Source of the DNA: Pegea sp. RAD2-039
Lineage: Eukaryota; Chordata; Thaliacea; Salpida; Salpidae
DNA length: 64,000 nucleotides
Assembly (NCBI GenBank): GCA_034620365.1
Contig: JAQGEQ010000354.1
Coordinates: forward strand, 496,001 to 560,000
Direction: 5' to 3'
A program made the translations under genes and the position numbers. This document shows, piece after piece, positions 35,967 to 48,059 of the stretch (the first letter of the stretch is position 1; every line of letters starts with the position of its first letter). Under the pieces are notes generated by a model, which saw only the letters and a program-made list of their open reading frames with translations, was not told the origin of the DNA and did no database searches.

Positions 35967-36889
35967 CGGTTACGCCTTAGTGGAATTGAATTTGCAAATG
36001 ACATTTATTTTTGAGAATCGTATGTCAACGTAAAGAGTATTCATTAAAATAATTTATGTTAATGTTGTTGGTGAAAATGACTTTTTTAGATACTTTTCAA
36101 TATTATTTTTAGGGTTTAGTGACTCTTTCTCTAATAGCTCTTAAAAAAATTCATGATTTTTCATTTGCCTCATTCAAACAGTTAGTTGGCTACGCTAAGC
36201 GTTCGCCAAAACTAAACATTCATCATGATTGATTATAGGAAGATGACTTTACTTTGTTTTTTCTACTTCTACTTTTATTTTGTTAAGTTAATTTGAACCT
36301 AAGATTTCAGCTAAAGAAATAATAAATGATAAATAAGCATAAAGTTACATAATTCATGAATAATAGCTGGTGAAAATCACATTTTAATACAATTAATGTA
36401 AGCACAATGGATTTTTATGAGGTTTAGAGGTAAAACCATTCTTTTGCAATCCATATAACAAAATATTAAAATAAAACCCAAGCAGAGTAAACTGACATGG
36501 CCTTTGATTTGCAATACCAGCGACACAGGCTAACCAAATATGATGGAAAAATTTAGTAAAGAGTTAGTTGAGTTGATTCAGTACTTACTCTATAAAAACT
36601 CTTCAATCAAGAAAATCAAGCTGCAAAAAACTTGTTTGATAAATAAATCTTATGCTTAGTAGTCAAGATGCTTAGAATTGTTTTCAATTAGGCAAGGGTT
36701 GTGTACTTCTAAGATAATATAATTAATTATTATTATAATATATAATAAAATAAGTTGTTGCCGCATTTCAGCCTAATATGGCATATTGGTAAAAGGAAAT
36801 ATAAACAATAATTTAGTTACTTTAAATAATTTTAATTGGAACATAAACCCTACCATTAATTTACGTTGTAAGGCAAACGCTATTTTACT
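35967..36889. other. TRPN 3' region
   Basis: Presumed TRPN 3'UTR and flank. AATAAA-like sequences occur around 36320 and beyond, but none sits at an ideal distance. Apart from the palindrome at 36181 there is no further feature I can support. Confidence 0.4.
36181..36218. repeat. Imperfect palindrome downstream of TRPN
   Basis: The core ACGCT-A-AGCGT is flanked by TTGGC on the left and GCCAA on the right, with one and two unpaired bases between the arms. It could form a hairpin in RNA or a cruciform in DNA. It lies about 215 bases past the TRPN stop, in its 3' region. Its function is unknown. Confidence 0.35.
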
Positions 36890-37425
36890 CATGAACAATG
36901 CATATGCAACCAAGAACGGCAAGGTAGGTGTGCAAGTATGCTTAAAGGGAAGACAGGGACGGCCGATATTACGCTTACTTTTTTATAGCTCCCAATACAA
37001 CAGATCTATCTGACTAACATGTCCTATTCAGCGAGGCCTTTGCTTGCTTACTTGGCATGCTGTACATTGTTGTCAGACCGGTGCGCCTTAAGACTTCCTT
37101 GTTTGATATCTTTTTCTGCCACGTTAAAGGTAATATGCAACGAAGACAATGTAAATGTATTCAGTTTATTTTCATCAGCCTTCGTTCAAGTCCAAGTTCC
37201 GTTGGCGCACAATAGCGTACTGCAGACAAAGGCTCTATAGATGGTAGCCTTGGTTTTGGTAAATAGCTTTGAATTGTCCTTGACCATGAAGGTTAACTGT
37301 GCAAATGTACCAGATACTTTACTGATGCGATTATTGATCACGTCTTCAATCTATAATTATGATGTTATTTTTGAGCCAAGTTGGACAAAATGTTCTACAG
37401 CCACAATTATGCAGCCATTGATATT
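36890..37425 (-). mobile_element. Decayed 3' end of a LINE (non-LTR retrotransposon) ORF2
   Basis: On the minus strand this DNA reads like the C-terminal end of a LINE reverse transcriptase. Key pieces in order are DVINNRISKVSGTFAQL, DNSKLFTKTKATIYRAFV and CSTLL near 37220, then DENKLNTFTLSSL, and later LLYWEL and RNIGRPCLPFKHTC near 36950. They match the usual series EINRRIGKA..., TK..VYRACVLSTLLYGSE.., RLNTFHMRCLRRI, and LLYGEL...GRPxLRYKDVC. The copy has several in-frame stops and at least one frame change, lacks the polymerase core, and has no visible target-site duplication. It is an old 5'-truncated fragment. The clade cannot be named with confidence. Confidence 0.75.
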
Positions 37426-38700
37426 CATTTTCTAAGGACGTTAGTAGGTTGGTTGAGAACTGTTGTATTTTTATGCTGATTTTAATTCCAAAGTCTGCTC
37501 AGGCTGATGAAAATCAGTCTAGTTAAATTTCTTCAAGAGACGTATGAAACGCCTGTTTTATTAAATTGAGAAAAAAATTCCATAGAGCGTTGAGTATTTG
37601 AACAATATGATGTAAAGTGGAAAACTGATTATGTTCAATATTACTTGATTAAATGTGTCTATTTGGTTACGCAAAATGAATTTTGACTCATAGGTTTATT
37701 AAAGTAGCTAAATCAAGGGACTGACGTTTTGCTTCGACTAAACACGATGATTTGATAAAACTCCTCGGATAAAAAAACTAAGCTGAGTAAACTTGCATCA
37801 CAGACTTGCTTCTGATGTATAGTTGCTTGTTTCTACGATCGTAAAATTAACTTATTTCAGGTTAATATTTTTCTTTTAACTAATTTTCTTTATTAGTATG
37901 TAGCTGTTACAAAAATATTTATAGTACGAATTTTGTGATTTTTGCCATAATAAATTGTTGTAAAAATAAGCCAAATTAGCTTTACTGTTCAACAACAAAG
38001 TTTAAAAACTAAATACTTTCATTTAAAATGAAGATCATCATTTGTATTATTTGTAACAATTTTTATTATATGATCTAATAACTCGTAAAATAAAAATTTT
38101 ATTTTATAAAAATTATCCAGTTGATAAAAATTTTTGCAAATAAACTGAAGGCTTCCGTTTAATAAATATAATTATATATTTAAGTTTTCAATTTATTTAA
38201 AAAAAAAATTGATTTATTTTTGAATAATTTATTAGTTAAACTGAGTTTTCCATAAATATTTTATTATTGAACTATACTGCTTACCTTTTAGAATAAACTT
38301 TTCAACTGAACAGAAAGTTGTTTTCTTTATTTTAATATGATTATTTAATTAAAATTAAAAATTGTACTTGATTCTTAATTCTAGTTATACTATTGGTTGA
38401 TTTTTATTGTAAACTTTAAACATTTTCTATGATTCAAATTACTAAAATATTAAAACTACGTAAAATATGATAAAAATATTTTATCATATAATTTAACTTA
38501 TAATTTTATAATTTTTATATAGTTTTTCTGTTTTTGGATTTGTTGTGTAAATTAGTTGATAAATTAATCTTATTCAATGTTTAATTTCAGTAGAATTTAC
38601 AAAATTATTATCGTAAAATAAAGTTGAAAGCTTTTTATAATGCAATGTCTTGTATGTGCTTAACGTTATAAGTATTCTTTTTTAGAATTAGAGTTTTACT
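37426..38700. other. AT-rich gap upstream of TUBGCP4
   Basis: No gene seen. From about 37900 to 38650 the DNA is extremely AT-rich with many T and A runs. It ends with TATTCTTTTTTAG at about 38673-38685, an acceptor-like sequence 15 bases before the TUBGCP4 ATG, so part of this gap may be a 5'UTR intron. Confidence 0.5.
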
Positions 38701-40668
38701 ATGTTAAGAGATCTAATCTATGCTTTAAATGGATATCCTGGTAATATATTCAAAAAATATGATGGAAAAGTACAAATTGTTTCTGGATTACCTAATATTA
38801 CAAGCAGTGAAGAAGCAGCTTTAAACATTTTGCTTCACCTTTCAACTAAATTCTGTTTTTTTCTAGAATTTATCCAAAATCATTCTAATACAATTTTTAT
38901 AGACAAAGCTACTCGATTTGAAGATGGTTTAAGGCCAGGATGTTACATGAAAGGATTTTGTAATGGGCTAAGCAATACATTACAACCTTATAAACAAACT
39001 CTTATTTCTTTAGAGAAAGAAATTATAAAGTTTCCACATTTATCTTTCTTTTATATACAACAAGAGTTGAATAAATTTGTGTCAATGTTTGATGCAATCT
39101 ATAACATTATAACACTAATTAAAGAAAAAAAGTGCCATGGTAGTCAAATTCTTAATGTTTTGCATAAAGCTTCTCATACTGGACATGAACAAACTAAAAA
39201 AGCAATTTTTTTGTTGATAAAACATTGTCATGGAGTTATGTACCAACAACTATCATTTTGGCTTTTATATGGAGATTTAAATGATTACCATGAAGAATTT
39301 TTTATAAGAAAAACTGAAGAAGATAAAGAAAAATATAACTCAACAACTAAACTTACAGTTAGTAAACAAAATGAAAGAGAATTTGAGTTATTTTATGATA
39401 ATTTGCCAAGTTATATCACTGAAAGATATGCTTCTATAATCTGTTTTATAGGATCTTCACTTAACCTTTTCATTAATCATGATTGTGATGTTTCAAAAGT
39501 TTTTTCTCTAAAACTAAATATGAATACTGAAAAAACAAATTTTGATTTAGAAGAATGGAAACTTAAAGGTTTATTAAAAGAAAAAGAAAAATATTTTTTG
39601 CAAAGTTTAAAGAAGCTAGAAGAAGCTGATAAGTTTGTGGTTGCTGATTTTGAAATGTTAATAGATGAAATTCGAATGACTGTATCACGTGACTTGTGGA
39701 CACTTTGTGTTAAACATGCTGAACTTGTTTCTACTTTACATATGTTGAAAGACTTCTACTTGCTTGGTCGTGGAGAGTTGTTTCTCAGTTTTATAGATGA
39801 AGCGGATAGCTTACTTCAATGCCCTGTTACAACAATGACCGAACATGATGTTAGGCAAGCATTACTAAGATCAGCAAGCAAAGTATTAATGAAATCTGAT
39901 TCACTTCCATTCCAATTATTCTCACTTACTATTGATATGACAAAAACGGAACCAGATACAATTTTACCATATCCAAAATATGAAAATATTGATAATGGCT
40001 GGTCTCGGTTAGGTTTGTCTTTAAATGTTCAATGGCCACTACATACAGTGTTGAAAACTGCAGATTTAGATAAGTATCAACAGCTCTTTAAATTTCTACT
40101 GCGGGTTAGAAGAACACAATCCGCACTTCATCAAATGTGGCTCTTACAGATGAAAGAGGCAAACAGAAATAATAAAAAAGAATTTAAAAATTTGAAGAAA
40201 CTACAATGGACTTGTAGATTTCAAATGCAACACTTTGTTGATAATTTACAATATTATCTGCAAGCTGATGTACTAGAATCCTCATTTACAAATCTTTTGA
40301 ATAAAGTAAAGACTACTAATGAGAATGAACATGATTTTGAACTTATTTGTATCGCTCATGAAAAGTTTCTCCCTTCACTTCTAGCCCAATGCTTTATCTT
40401 ATCTACAACTGTTTGTAACAGCTTGGTAGACATCTTAGATTTGTGTAAGCATTTTTGTGAAGTTATGAAGACTCCTTCAATATATATATCTCAAGAAAAT
40501 GCAATGAATCAATTTGCTAAAATATGGAAACAATATTCAGAAAAAGTTGGTTTATTCTTTCAAGTTTTAAACAGTGTTTGCACCAATCAATGTAATCCTT
40601 ATATTGCCCAGTTAACTTTGAGGTTGGATTACAACAAATTTTTTAGTCGTGAGAAATATGACTTTTGA
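38701..40668 (+). CDS. TUBGCP4: Gamma-tubulin complex component 4 (GCP4), single exon
   Basis: GCP4 is a core subunit of the gamma-tubulin ring complex, which nucleates microtubules at centrosomes and spindles. The 655-residue frame matches the human protein (about 667) end to end. The start MLRDLIYALNGYPGNIF corresponds to MIHELLLALSGYPGSIF. KIHGCQILE-type KCHGSQILNVLHKASH is followed by CHGVMYQQLSFWLLYGDL and HEEFFI. The C-terminal half has KDFYLLGRGELFLSFI, TEHDV, GLSLNVQWPLH, FVDNLQYYLQADVLESSF, LLAQCFIL and LRLDYNKFF near the stop. Both gamma-tubulin ring protein regions are therefore complete. No intron interrupts the frame, whereas the vertebrate gene has many exons and most neighbours here are intron-rich. 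Codon use is very AT-rich. AATAAA lies at 40981. Confidence 0.95.
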   Translation: MLRDLIYALNGYPGNIFKKYDGKVQIVSGLPNITSSEEAALNILLHLSTKFCFFLEFIQNHSNTIFIDKATRFEDGLRPGCYMKGFCNGLSNTLQPYKQTLISLEKEIIKFPHLSFFYIQQELNKFVSMFDAIYNIITLIKEKKCHGSQILNVLHKASHTGHEQTKKAIFLLIKHCHGVMYQQLSFWLLYGDLNDYHEEFFIRKTEEDKEKYNSTTKLTVSKQNEREFELFYDNLPSYITERYASIICFIGSSLNLFINHDCDVSKVFSLKLNMNTEKTNFDLEEWKLKGLLKEKEKYFLQSLKKLEEADKFVVADFEMLIDEIRMTVSRDLWTLCVKHAELVSTLHMLKDFYLLGRGELFLSFIDEADSLLQCPVTTMTEHDVRQALLRSASKVLMKSDSLPFQLFSLTIDMTKTEPDTILPYPKYENIDNGWSRLGLSLNVQWPLHTVLKTADLDKYQQLFKFLLRVRRTQSALHQMWLLQMKEANRNNKKEFKNLKKLQWTCRFQMQHFVDNLQYYLQADVLESSFTNLLNKVKTTNENEHDFELICIAHEKFLPSLLAQCFILSTTVCNSLVDILDLCKHFCEVMKTPSIYISQENAMNQFAKIWKQYSEKVGLFFQVLNSVCTNQCNPYIAQLTLRLDYNKFFSREKYDF

Positions 40669-40980
40669 TTTTTGTACTCATTAGTTCATTAAATCTTCTT
40701 TTTTATCGACTTCATCTACACTTTTGAAGTATCATGTTTTTATAGAGTATGGCTAGTTTGTAGATTTGACTAGTCGTTGTTATGGGCATACAGGTTTGCT
40801 TAAACTACTTCTAAATACTTTAACTGATGTCTTTCGCTCTCTGCTTTAAATCTAATTAAGAAATGATTAATTTTGGATGTTTTCATTTTCAAACTATTCA
40901 TATTCTTTGTGATTGATTCAGACTAACTGATATAAAACTTAAGAATACTGTTTGAAAACTGTTTGGGTTTATTTTGTACC

Positions 40981-40986
40981 AATAAA
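40981..40986 (+). terminator. Poly(A) signal of TUBGCP4
   Basis: AATAAA lies 313 bases after the TUBGCP4 stop and is followed by a GT/T-rich stretch, typical of a cleavage site. Confidence 0.6.
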
Positions 40987-41052
40987 AGTTTGTTTGATTT
41001 ATACACAAGACTGTTTTTGTCAAATACAAAATAATTAGTATTTTTTGGTCAG

Positions 41053-41058
41053 TTTATT
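41053..41058 (-). terminator. Poly(A) signal of MIIP
   Basis: TTTATT on the plus strand reads AATAAA on the minus strand, about 110 bases after the MIIP stop. Only some 70 bases separate it from the TUBGCP4 signal, so the two transcripts end tail to tail. Confidence 0.5.
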
Positions 41059-41164
41059 GAATATTAATAAGAAATTATAAAAATTCTGGAATAAAAAAGA
41101 AACTCTAAAAACAACTGCTAAAATTGATATTAAAATTTATAAATGTAAACTTTAAAAAATGATT

Positions 41165-43690
41165 TTAACGATATTTGCAATCATTACGGAGCTTCTGATG
41201 AGCTAACTGAACCGCATACGACTGATTGAGAATATCTTGTGAATTGAGACCAGATGATAACTTCATATCATCATCAGCAGTCCAACAACCTCTATCAGGA
41301 AACTGACCAGCATTTAGTTGCAACTTGGTCAAAGTATCAGGAGCACGAATGGAAGACCTTAAATCTAAACCGATATCTTCTTCCTGTATCAAAAGATTGG
41401 AGAAATTGTTAAATAAAAATAGAAATGAGAAGAGTTGTTACTTGTATAGGTGCTTGTTTTGACTTTTTCAGATAACGACTTCTTTTTACTGTATTTTTCC
41501 ATCCAAGAAGACAGTGATCAGGAAGTGCAAGAGAATCTTCACTTGCCGAATACGCCGACCTTTTCTTCGGGTCATATCTGAAATAAAGATTCCAAATAAG
41601 GTGTTTTTGTAAGCAGCTTGGATGACGTCATCAAAAGACAGCAAGTATTTGAAGTGAGCTTAATTGTGAAGAAGCGGAAGTGATATTTCCTAACTTAATG
41701 CTTCTTAATCTAAGTCCATTTTCGTAATTTAGTAACTGAATAAGGTTGATATTTCATGATAGCAACAAATTGTTCATTTTGTTTATGAAAATTATTAAAA
41801 TATCACATTAAATGAGAGTTTTTAAACAATATAACAAAATTGTGAGTTTACATTCCATAAAAATGTAGAATAAGGCTAAGAGAGTTAGTTTTCCTGGCAA
41901 AGTACGAACACTTTCACTATTGAAAAACTTTTAAATACATTTTCAAATTATTAATAACAAATTTAAGTAATAACCACACGACCAGATGGATTTGTTACAG
42001 ATGTAGTAAAAAAGCTTAAAATATAAGAACTAAGAGGTAGAAATGAAAAACTAGTGATTATGCAGGCAGCTTCGATAGCAAAATGCAATTTTTTATCTGA
42101 ATAACAGAGTATTTTACTAACAGAAATTGATGATGTAATCAATTAAATGTCACAGAACTAATTAATTCATATATGTGTTCTTGAAGAGACAATCTTTTAG
42201 TATACCGATAAGGTGATGCTAGTGCAGCTTGTGGGATGCTGACACGAACATAACGAGGCTCTTGAGATGTAGTTGGATGATTAGAATGACTTGCACTGAC
42301 AGGAACAGGAAAAAGTCTTTTGTTGATTGTGTAATTGACAATTCGAGAATCATATATATCACTAGGGTCCGGACTTCTAGACGTAGTCTGTAACAAGCAA
42401 AAAAATCAGAAAATAATCTATCAAAAGATTTCGTTTAAAAATTCATCACTTATTTATAAGAGATTCTTACAGCTGATGGCAAAAGATTCAAGTCTTGAAT
42501 CTTTTTTGGAGTCTTTGGAGTCTTCATCAATTCATCCCATTTCAAATTACTTTGACATTGTTTACGATTGTTTTTACGAAATTCAACTATTTCATTAAAA
42601 ACATCATCTTTAACATCAATTGGATTTGGATTAAGATTAGATAAAGATTCATTATCCATAATCCCTGCAATCCAATCATACCCTAGTAGAGGTCGATTAT
42701 CAACTCTACATTTGCTGTCATCTTCAACTGCTTTCTTTTTTGGTCTTGAAACAAATTCAATTGAAAGTTGTATAATTTTTAGCTCCTTAAACTTACATAT
42801 GATCACCATCGGCCCCTACATCATCACTTTCAATTATATTTTCTTTTAATTTTAAGCATCTAGCAGAAGGTATTGGCACTTTCAAGATGGATTTAGTTGG
42901 TTGTGAACTAGTGACTTTAGTTGTATAAGGTCTTTAAAGTAAAAATTGACACAATTATTTAAATAAGTTTTGGTTTGTTCTAACCTTATGTTATCAACAT
43001 TTTCAAGCAGTTTTAAGCTTCTTTCATTTGATTTAATTGTTCTTTTCTGGTTTTCAGCAAAGTTTTTACATCTTATTTTTCTATTTGTATTGTTTCCACT
43101 TTTTTTGGCCAAGTTTCTGGAATAAACGCTATTATATCTAGTAAATATTTAATAGCTAGTAATATAGTAAAATATAGCTAGTAAAAATTTAGTTATTTTC
43201 AACACAAAAAAAATCAAAAATAAACTTACAAATCAGTCTTTGACTTTAAGACTTGGGGTTTATGTTGTCGCTTATCTAAAATTAATAACTATGATCAATA
43301 AATTTTGAAAAATTATTTATATAAACTGAAAATCTATAAGATCTTTCAGAACTCAGCTTATAAAAAAACTAAAATCTTACCTGGTGACTTGGGTAAAGAG
43401 TTTATTTTTACTTTTTGAGATTGTTCCTTATTAATTCCAAGCACAGTAGAAGTTAGGGGCGCTTCTATAACTCTGGGATCAGAATTTTTGAGTGAAACAA
43501 CCAATCTTTTAATTTTTTTCTGAGAAATAATAAATGAAATTACTTAATAAAAATTCCTGGGACTTTTAACATTAAAAAAAAATAAAAATATAACTTATCA
43601 TTTAAAAATATAATTTTTAATCACTTGTGATTCTTTTAACTCTTGCAAGAGATCTCTATGTTGTGAACGTAAAGATTCAGTTGAAGACAT
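41165..43690 (-). CDS. MIIP: Migration and invasion-inhibitory protein (MIIP/IIp45) homologue
   Basis: Human MIIP is a cytoplasmic protein reported to restrain cell migration through IGFBP2 and other partners; the invertebrate role is unknown. I assemble about ten exons. Exon 1 begins at 43690 (MSSTESLRSQHRDLLQELKE, probably coiled coil). Middle exons are Lys-rich with low conservation. Family landmarks then appear in order: NRPLLGYDWIAGIMD near 42670 (human PYLGYDWIAGSLD), VNYTINKRLFPVPV near 42330 (human VNRRLFPVPV), YVRVSIPQAALASPYR near 42250 (human HVRVSIPLSILEPPHR), then after a GTATAC donor at 42205 YDPKKRSAYSASEDSLALP and DHCLLGW at about 41579-41450 (human DTLALPRHCLLGWD). The last exon ends at the TAA at 41167-41165. 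One intron (about 42804-42753) is 52 bases. The match is from memory but runs through the whole C-terminal half. Confidence 0.85.
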
Positions 43691-46600
43691 GATATATAAA
43701 CTAACTTTTGTCCTACAACTTCAAAATAAGGAATTATAACATTAAAAAACTTGATGAAGCAGCTGGTTCATATAATATATGAACAAAATATAAGTTTGAA
43801 TATCTTATAATAACTTGTGATATAAAATATTACTTTTAGAAAATAAAACTCTTATAGGTATATATAATATAAAACATATTTAATAAATGCAAAAATAATA
43901 ATTTATGAAACAACACACTAAACTTTTAAGAAATTTTTAGAAAATATAATTTAAAGAAACTTTAAAAACAAATGATAAAAATAGATGCTCTAGATAAGAT
44001 TGATCATTAAAGATATTAAACAAGATTTAAAAATTAGGCTGATTATAAAAAGACTCAAAACTTTTTAAAGTTAAAATTTTCAAAAATAAAACAAATAAAA
44101 AGTTAGTTAGATTCAAAGACAATTATTAAAGTATATAAATGAAAACCAATAAACAATTTTTCAAATAATTAAAGCTTAACAAAGGAAATTAAATTAAATA
44201 AGCTGAGTTTAGAAAAGTTATTTTAAGATAAAAGCTGTATTGAAGATATTGATGGTTAAACTAGAAAGTAAATATAACTAAATCTGAATTTTGAATTTTT
44301 TTATCGCATAAGCGTTGAAATTTGAAAATTAAAAACGGTGCAAATAAAAAACATTTATAACAGGGGAATTTATTATCAAGTGGTAAAGATTTAATCAAAA
44401 TTTAATCAAAAACAGACAACCAAAAACTTATATAAGTACAAGATTGATCAATTTTTAGGAGTTTTAACTTTTTTCTTCAAAGTTTAAGTAATTCATAACT
44501 TTTTTAAACTATGATTTCATCTCAGGTAAGCAAGTTACCATATGAAAGTTAAAACATCATAATTCATCCTATCAAATGAATATCAATTGACTTAATCAGA
44601 TTTATACTAAAAAAACTAGTTTTACAAATAGATCTAAAGAGTGTTGTTGAAATATTTTGGTAAAGTATCGACTCTAGATTTATTGTATTTTGTAGAAAAA
44701 AACAACATAACGTTTTTACTAGTTTATAAAAACTTGTACAAATTTTTACAAAAGTAATCATTCACTTTATTTGAAAAACTACATGCCTATTGTGAAATTC
44801 AATTAAAGTTAAGATTTATGCTGCTAAACATAAGCATAATTGTTCATAAGACTTTGTTTTTATATAAGTCAACATTTTCTATCTTATGGTTATCATTTTT
44901 TCATTTGGAGCTATTCATTGGTAGGCTAAGCCTTAGAACATACAAGACTACCGTTTTACACAAGTGAGACATTTTCAAGGAAGTTTTTGAACTCATAAAT
45001 GAGCCATTTCAGGGCTTATTACCCGTTTGGGGTCATTTTACATCAAACACTGAATAACTAAAGATTTTAAAAATTCATTTTTCAGATTATGTTTTATTGA
45101 TTCTCAAATTGACATAAATTTTATAACTCCTATATCAAAGGCGAAACTCAATCAATATTACTCTATAGTATACAATATTTGATTTTGCTGGTAGTTCAAC
45201 ACAAAAAAATATATGTAATAAGTAATAACGATTTGATATTGTCTCATGCTGGTTCAAATTCCTTACCAAGCACAAATATTAAATGAATATCTCCGGGAAA
45301 AATGGAACAAAAACTTGCCCTACAAACAGATCTCATGCTTAGCCATTTTTTTATATTTATAATGCATAATAATGTTATATAATTCGACTTTGAATATTTC
45401 TGCTGTGACCTCTATGAGCGAGCTGCTGGTTTTGTTTTTTTTAAATTTGATGAAATTTAAACTATACACATTTTATTCCGATTCTATCTTCTGTCTCTCT
45501 TTCTTAGTGTATCTTTTGTACACGACTCTTTTCATTATGTAGTCACTTAGGCACTATCTTCCGACCTCAAAGCACTACCAAACAAACTAGACCTGGCAGT
45601 GGTTGAGGTTAGATTCAAAGTTCTAATAAAATTAAATCAATTTCAAGTGGCTTGAAATCTCCAAAACCTTATTTCTTCATTCTATAGATACTAAACTCAC
45701 ATAAATTAATACTTTCTTTTACTAGAGTCTTCATTTCCTACCAAGTTAATTTTAAACAAAGTTTCCTACTGATTAACACAATGAACTTTTTAGGTTTACT
45801 ATTAGATAGCTAGAATTACCAAAAAGTTGATTGTCTGCGAAAAAGTTATTATTTATCAATTAAAATGTCTTTTTGCGGTAAATTATTGCAACCAATGATT
45901 TAAAGATAACTCAAGTAAGTTTTCTATGAATAAGCTTCTTGAAAATTATCATTAACTATTTGGACTGTTTCGTAAACACCAGCTAATGCTTGTGAATCTT
46001 ACTTTTTCACTTAAAATTGTTTAACTTCTTTCTTTAGATTTTCAAAGAGTTTTTGCATTTTTATCTTATTTGCATGCCAAAACGCTATTTATGACATTTT
46101 CTGTTTCATAAAATGCTTTACTGAAAATCATATCTTTTCTGAAAGAAAAGCGTACATGCTATTACAGAAGTTGTCACTCTTGGAGTTTGTATCCCGAAAT
46201 CCCAAAATTTGTCTGAAAGTAAAGAGTAATAAGAGTTATTTTGCATTCATTTCCATTGTACTACGAGTACAAGCTTCAATTAGGAAATTTTGAAGTTATT
46301 GGTTTATATGAATTTGCTTCATTAAGTCATTTTATTGACAGAATATATGAAAGCGTTTTACTATTTTCGTCAATATGATAAAATATCTGCCTAAACGTAA
46401 GCTGTAAAATATTTTATCAAAAATTTCTAAAGTAAGTTTGAGTCATTTATATTTTACTAGCTAAGTTTAAAGCCATATTTTTGCAAAATAATGTCTCTGT
46501 TTGAAAATTTAATTAAATTCCAGCTAAAAAACTTTATTAGTAAGACATATAAAAAAAGTTTTGAAACCAGTGTATTTTATACTTGATATTTCACTGCTTG

Positions 46601-48059
46601 TAAATCATTTTAAAAGTTCAAAGCAGCAACCATAACTCTTTTTTTTAAAACAAGTTTCTTTGTGTCCTTCAAACTTTAAACTAGTTATAAACTAATTTTT
46701 CAAGAGTCATCTTAAGTACTTTTTGAAAGAGCTCTTGAAGGACGTTTTGAAAGTTTTTTGCTATAGACCTGATCTGACAAAATAAATCTGTGTTTTTCAC
46801 AGAGAAAGTTTTAAAGTAAGCTGTGCCTTTGTAGTTTATGAGTTGGGTTAGACCTTCATTAATTATTATATGATTTTAGTCTCGTACTATAAAAGTAGTT
46901 TTACAATTTTGTACAAATGAAATATTTTAGAATTTAAATTGGATTAATTTGATTTTTTCTTTTAATCTAATGCAATTACAATCATGGATCTCAATATTTA
47001 TGTTGTATTCTTAATATCAAGTTTCGTTTTTCTACTTTTGTAGTCGTTTAGGACACAACACGTTTTAGAAACCAACATTAATCTTCTAAGTATTACAAAA
47101 TTAAGTCCTTATTCTTATCATGCTACCAAATAAATGTTTAAACTCAACAAATCAAAATATTCAATTATTAGCCATTTTAATGACCAGTAAAGCAAGTTTA
47201 AATTACTAAACTCTTTGGTATTTATGCTAGTCAAAGTTTATAAATGTTTTTTTTAATGTATTTTAAAATTGGCTCAGTTACACTTTTCAAATTGATATCA
47301 TATATTACAGCGAGATACATAAAACTGCTTAAATATTAAAACTACATGTTAAATGATAAAGATCATCTTACTACATAGAAGACCTAACAGTTTAATTATG
47401 ACAGTTTGTTCAGAGAAAAATGTGTTTAAATAAAAAAAAATGATTAATATTTTTTTTTAGTTTTATCTACAAAAATTTAAGCATTATTATTCTTAAATAT
47501 AAAAGTCATACAATTCCAGCAATGTAGATTTCAAGGGATGAAAACTAAGCTGTTTAAAGCAACTTAAAACTTTGTTTTTAACCTTTGAAAGCAATAAATT
47601 CAGAAACATTGTCGCTAATAAGTAACTATTTATTTAAAATACTTTACGGCTATTTTTTAAAATGGTTTTTAGTGATGTTTTTAACGTGATAAATAAAATT
47701 ATAATAGCTAGGAAATACCACTGAAAACAATTTAAAAATACTAAAAAGCTTAATTTTACGCCTTTTTCTTACATTATTGATAAGATAAACTATTAGTGAT
47801 AACTATTTTGTTTTAATCAAACTTGCACTAAAGGTTAGGGTTAGATTAGGTAGTTGTGTACTTGTTAATCATCTGTTGATGTCCTACTTTACGTTATTGC
47901 AATGTAATTTTATTAAATGATGATATTATTTTACTCCAGCTATTTTATCAACTAGAATCTCATGCAACATCTTTAATCAACTGAAATTACTCAAATGAGA
48001 TTAGTGTACGTTTCCAATTGTATAAAATTTTTAATTACTGTATAACTATTTTAAAACAG

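Noticed and set aside
45475-45600. Short minus-strand frame with KRYTKKERQKIE, resembling transposase fragments
   Set aside because: Too short, with no flanking transposon ends or supporting motifs.
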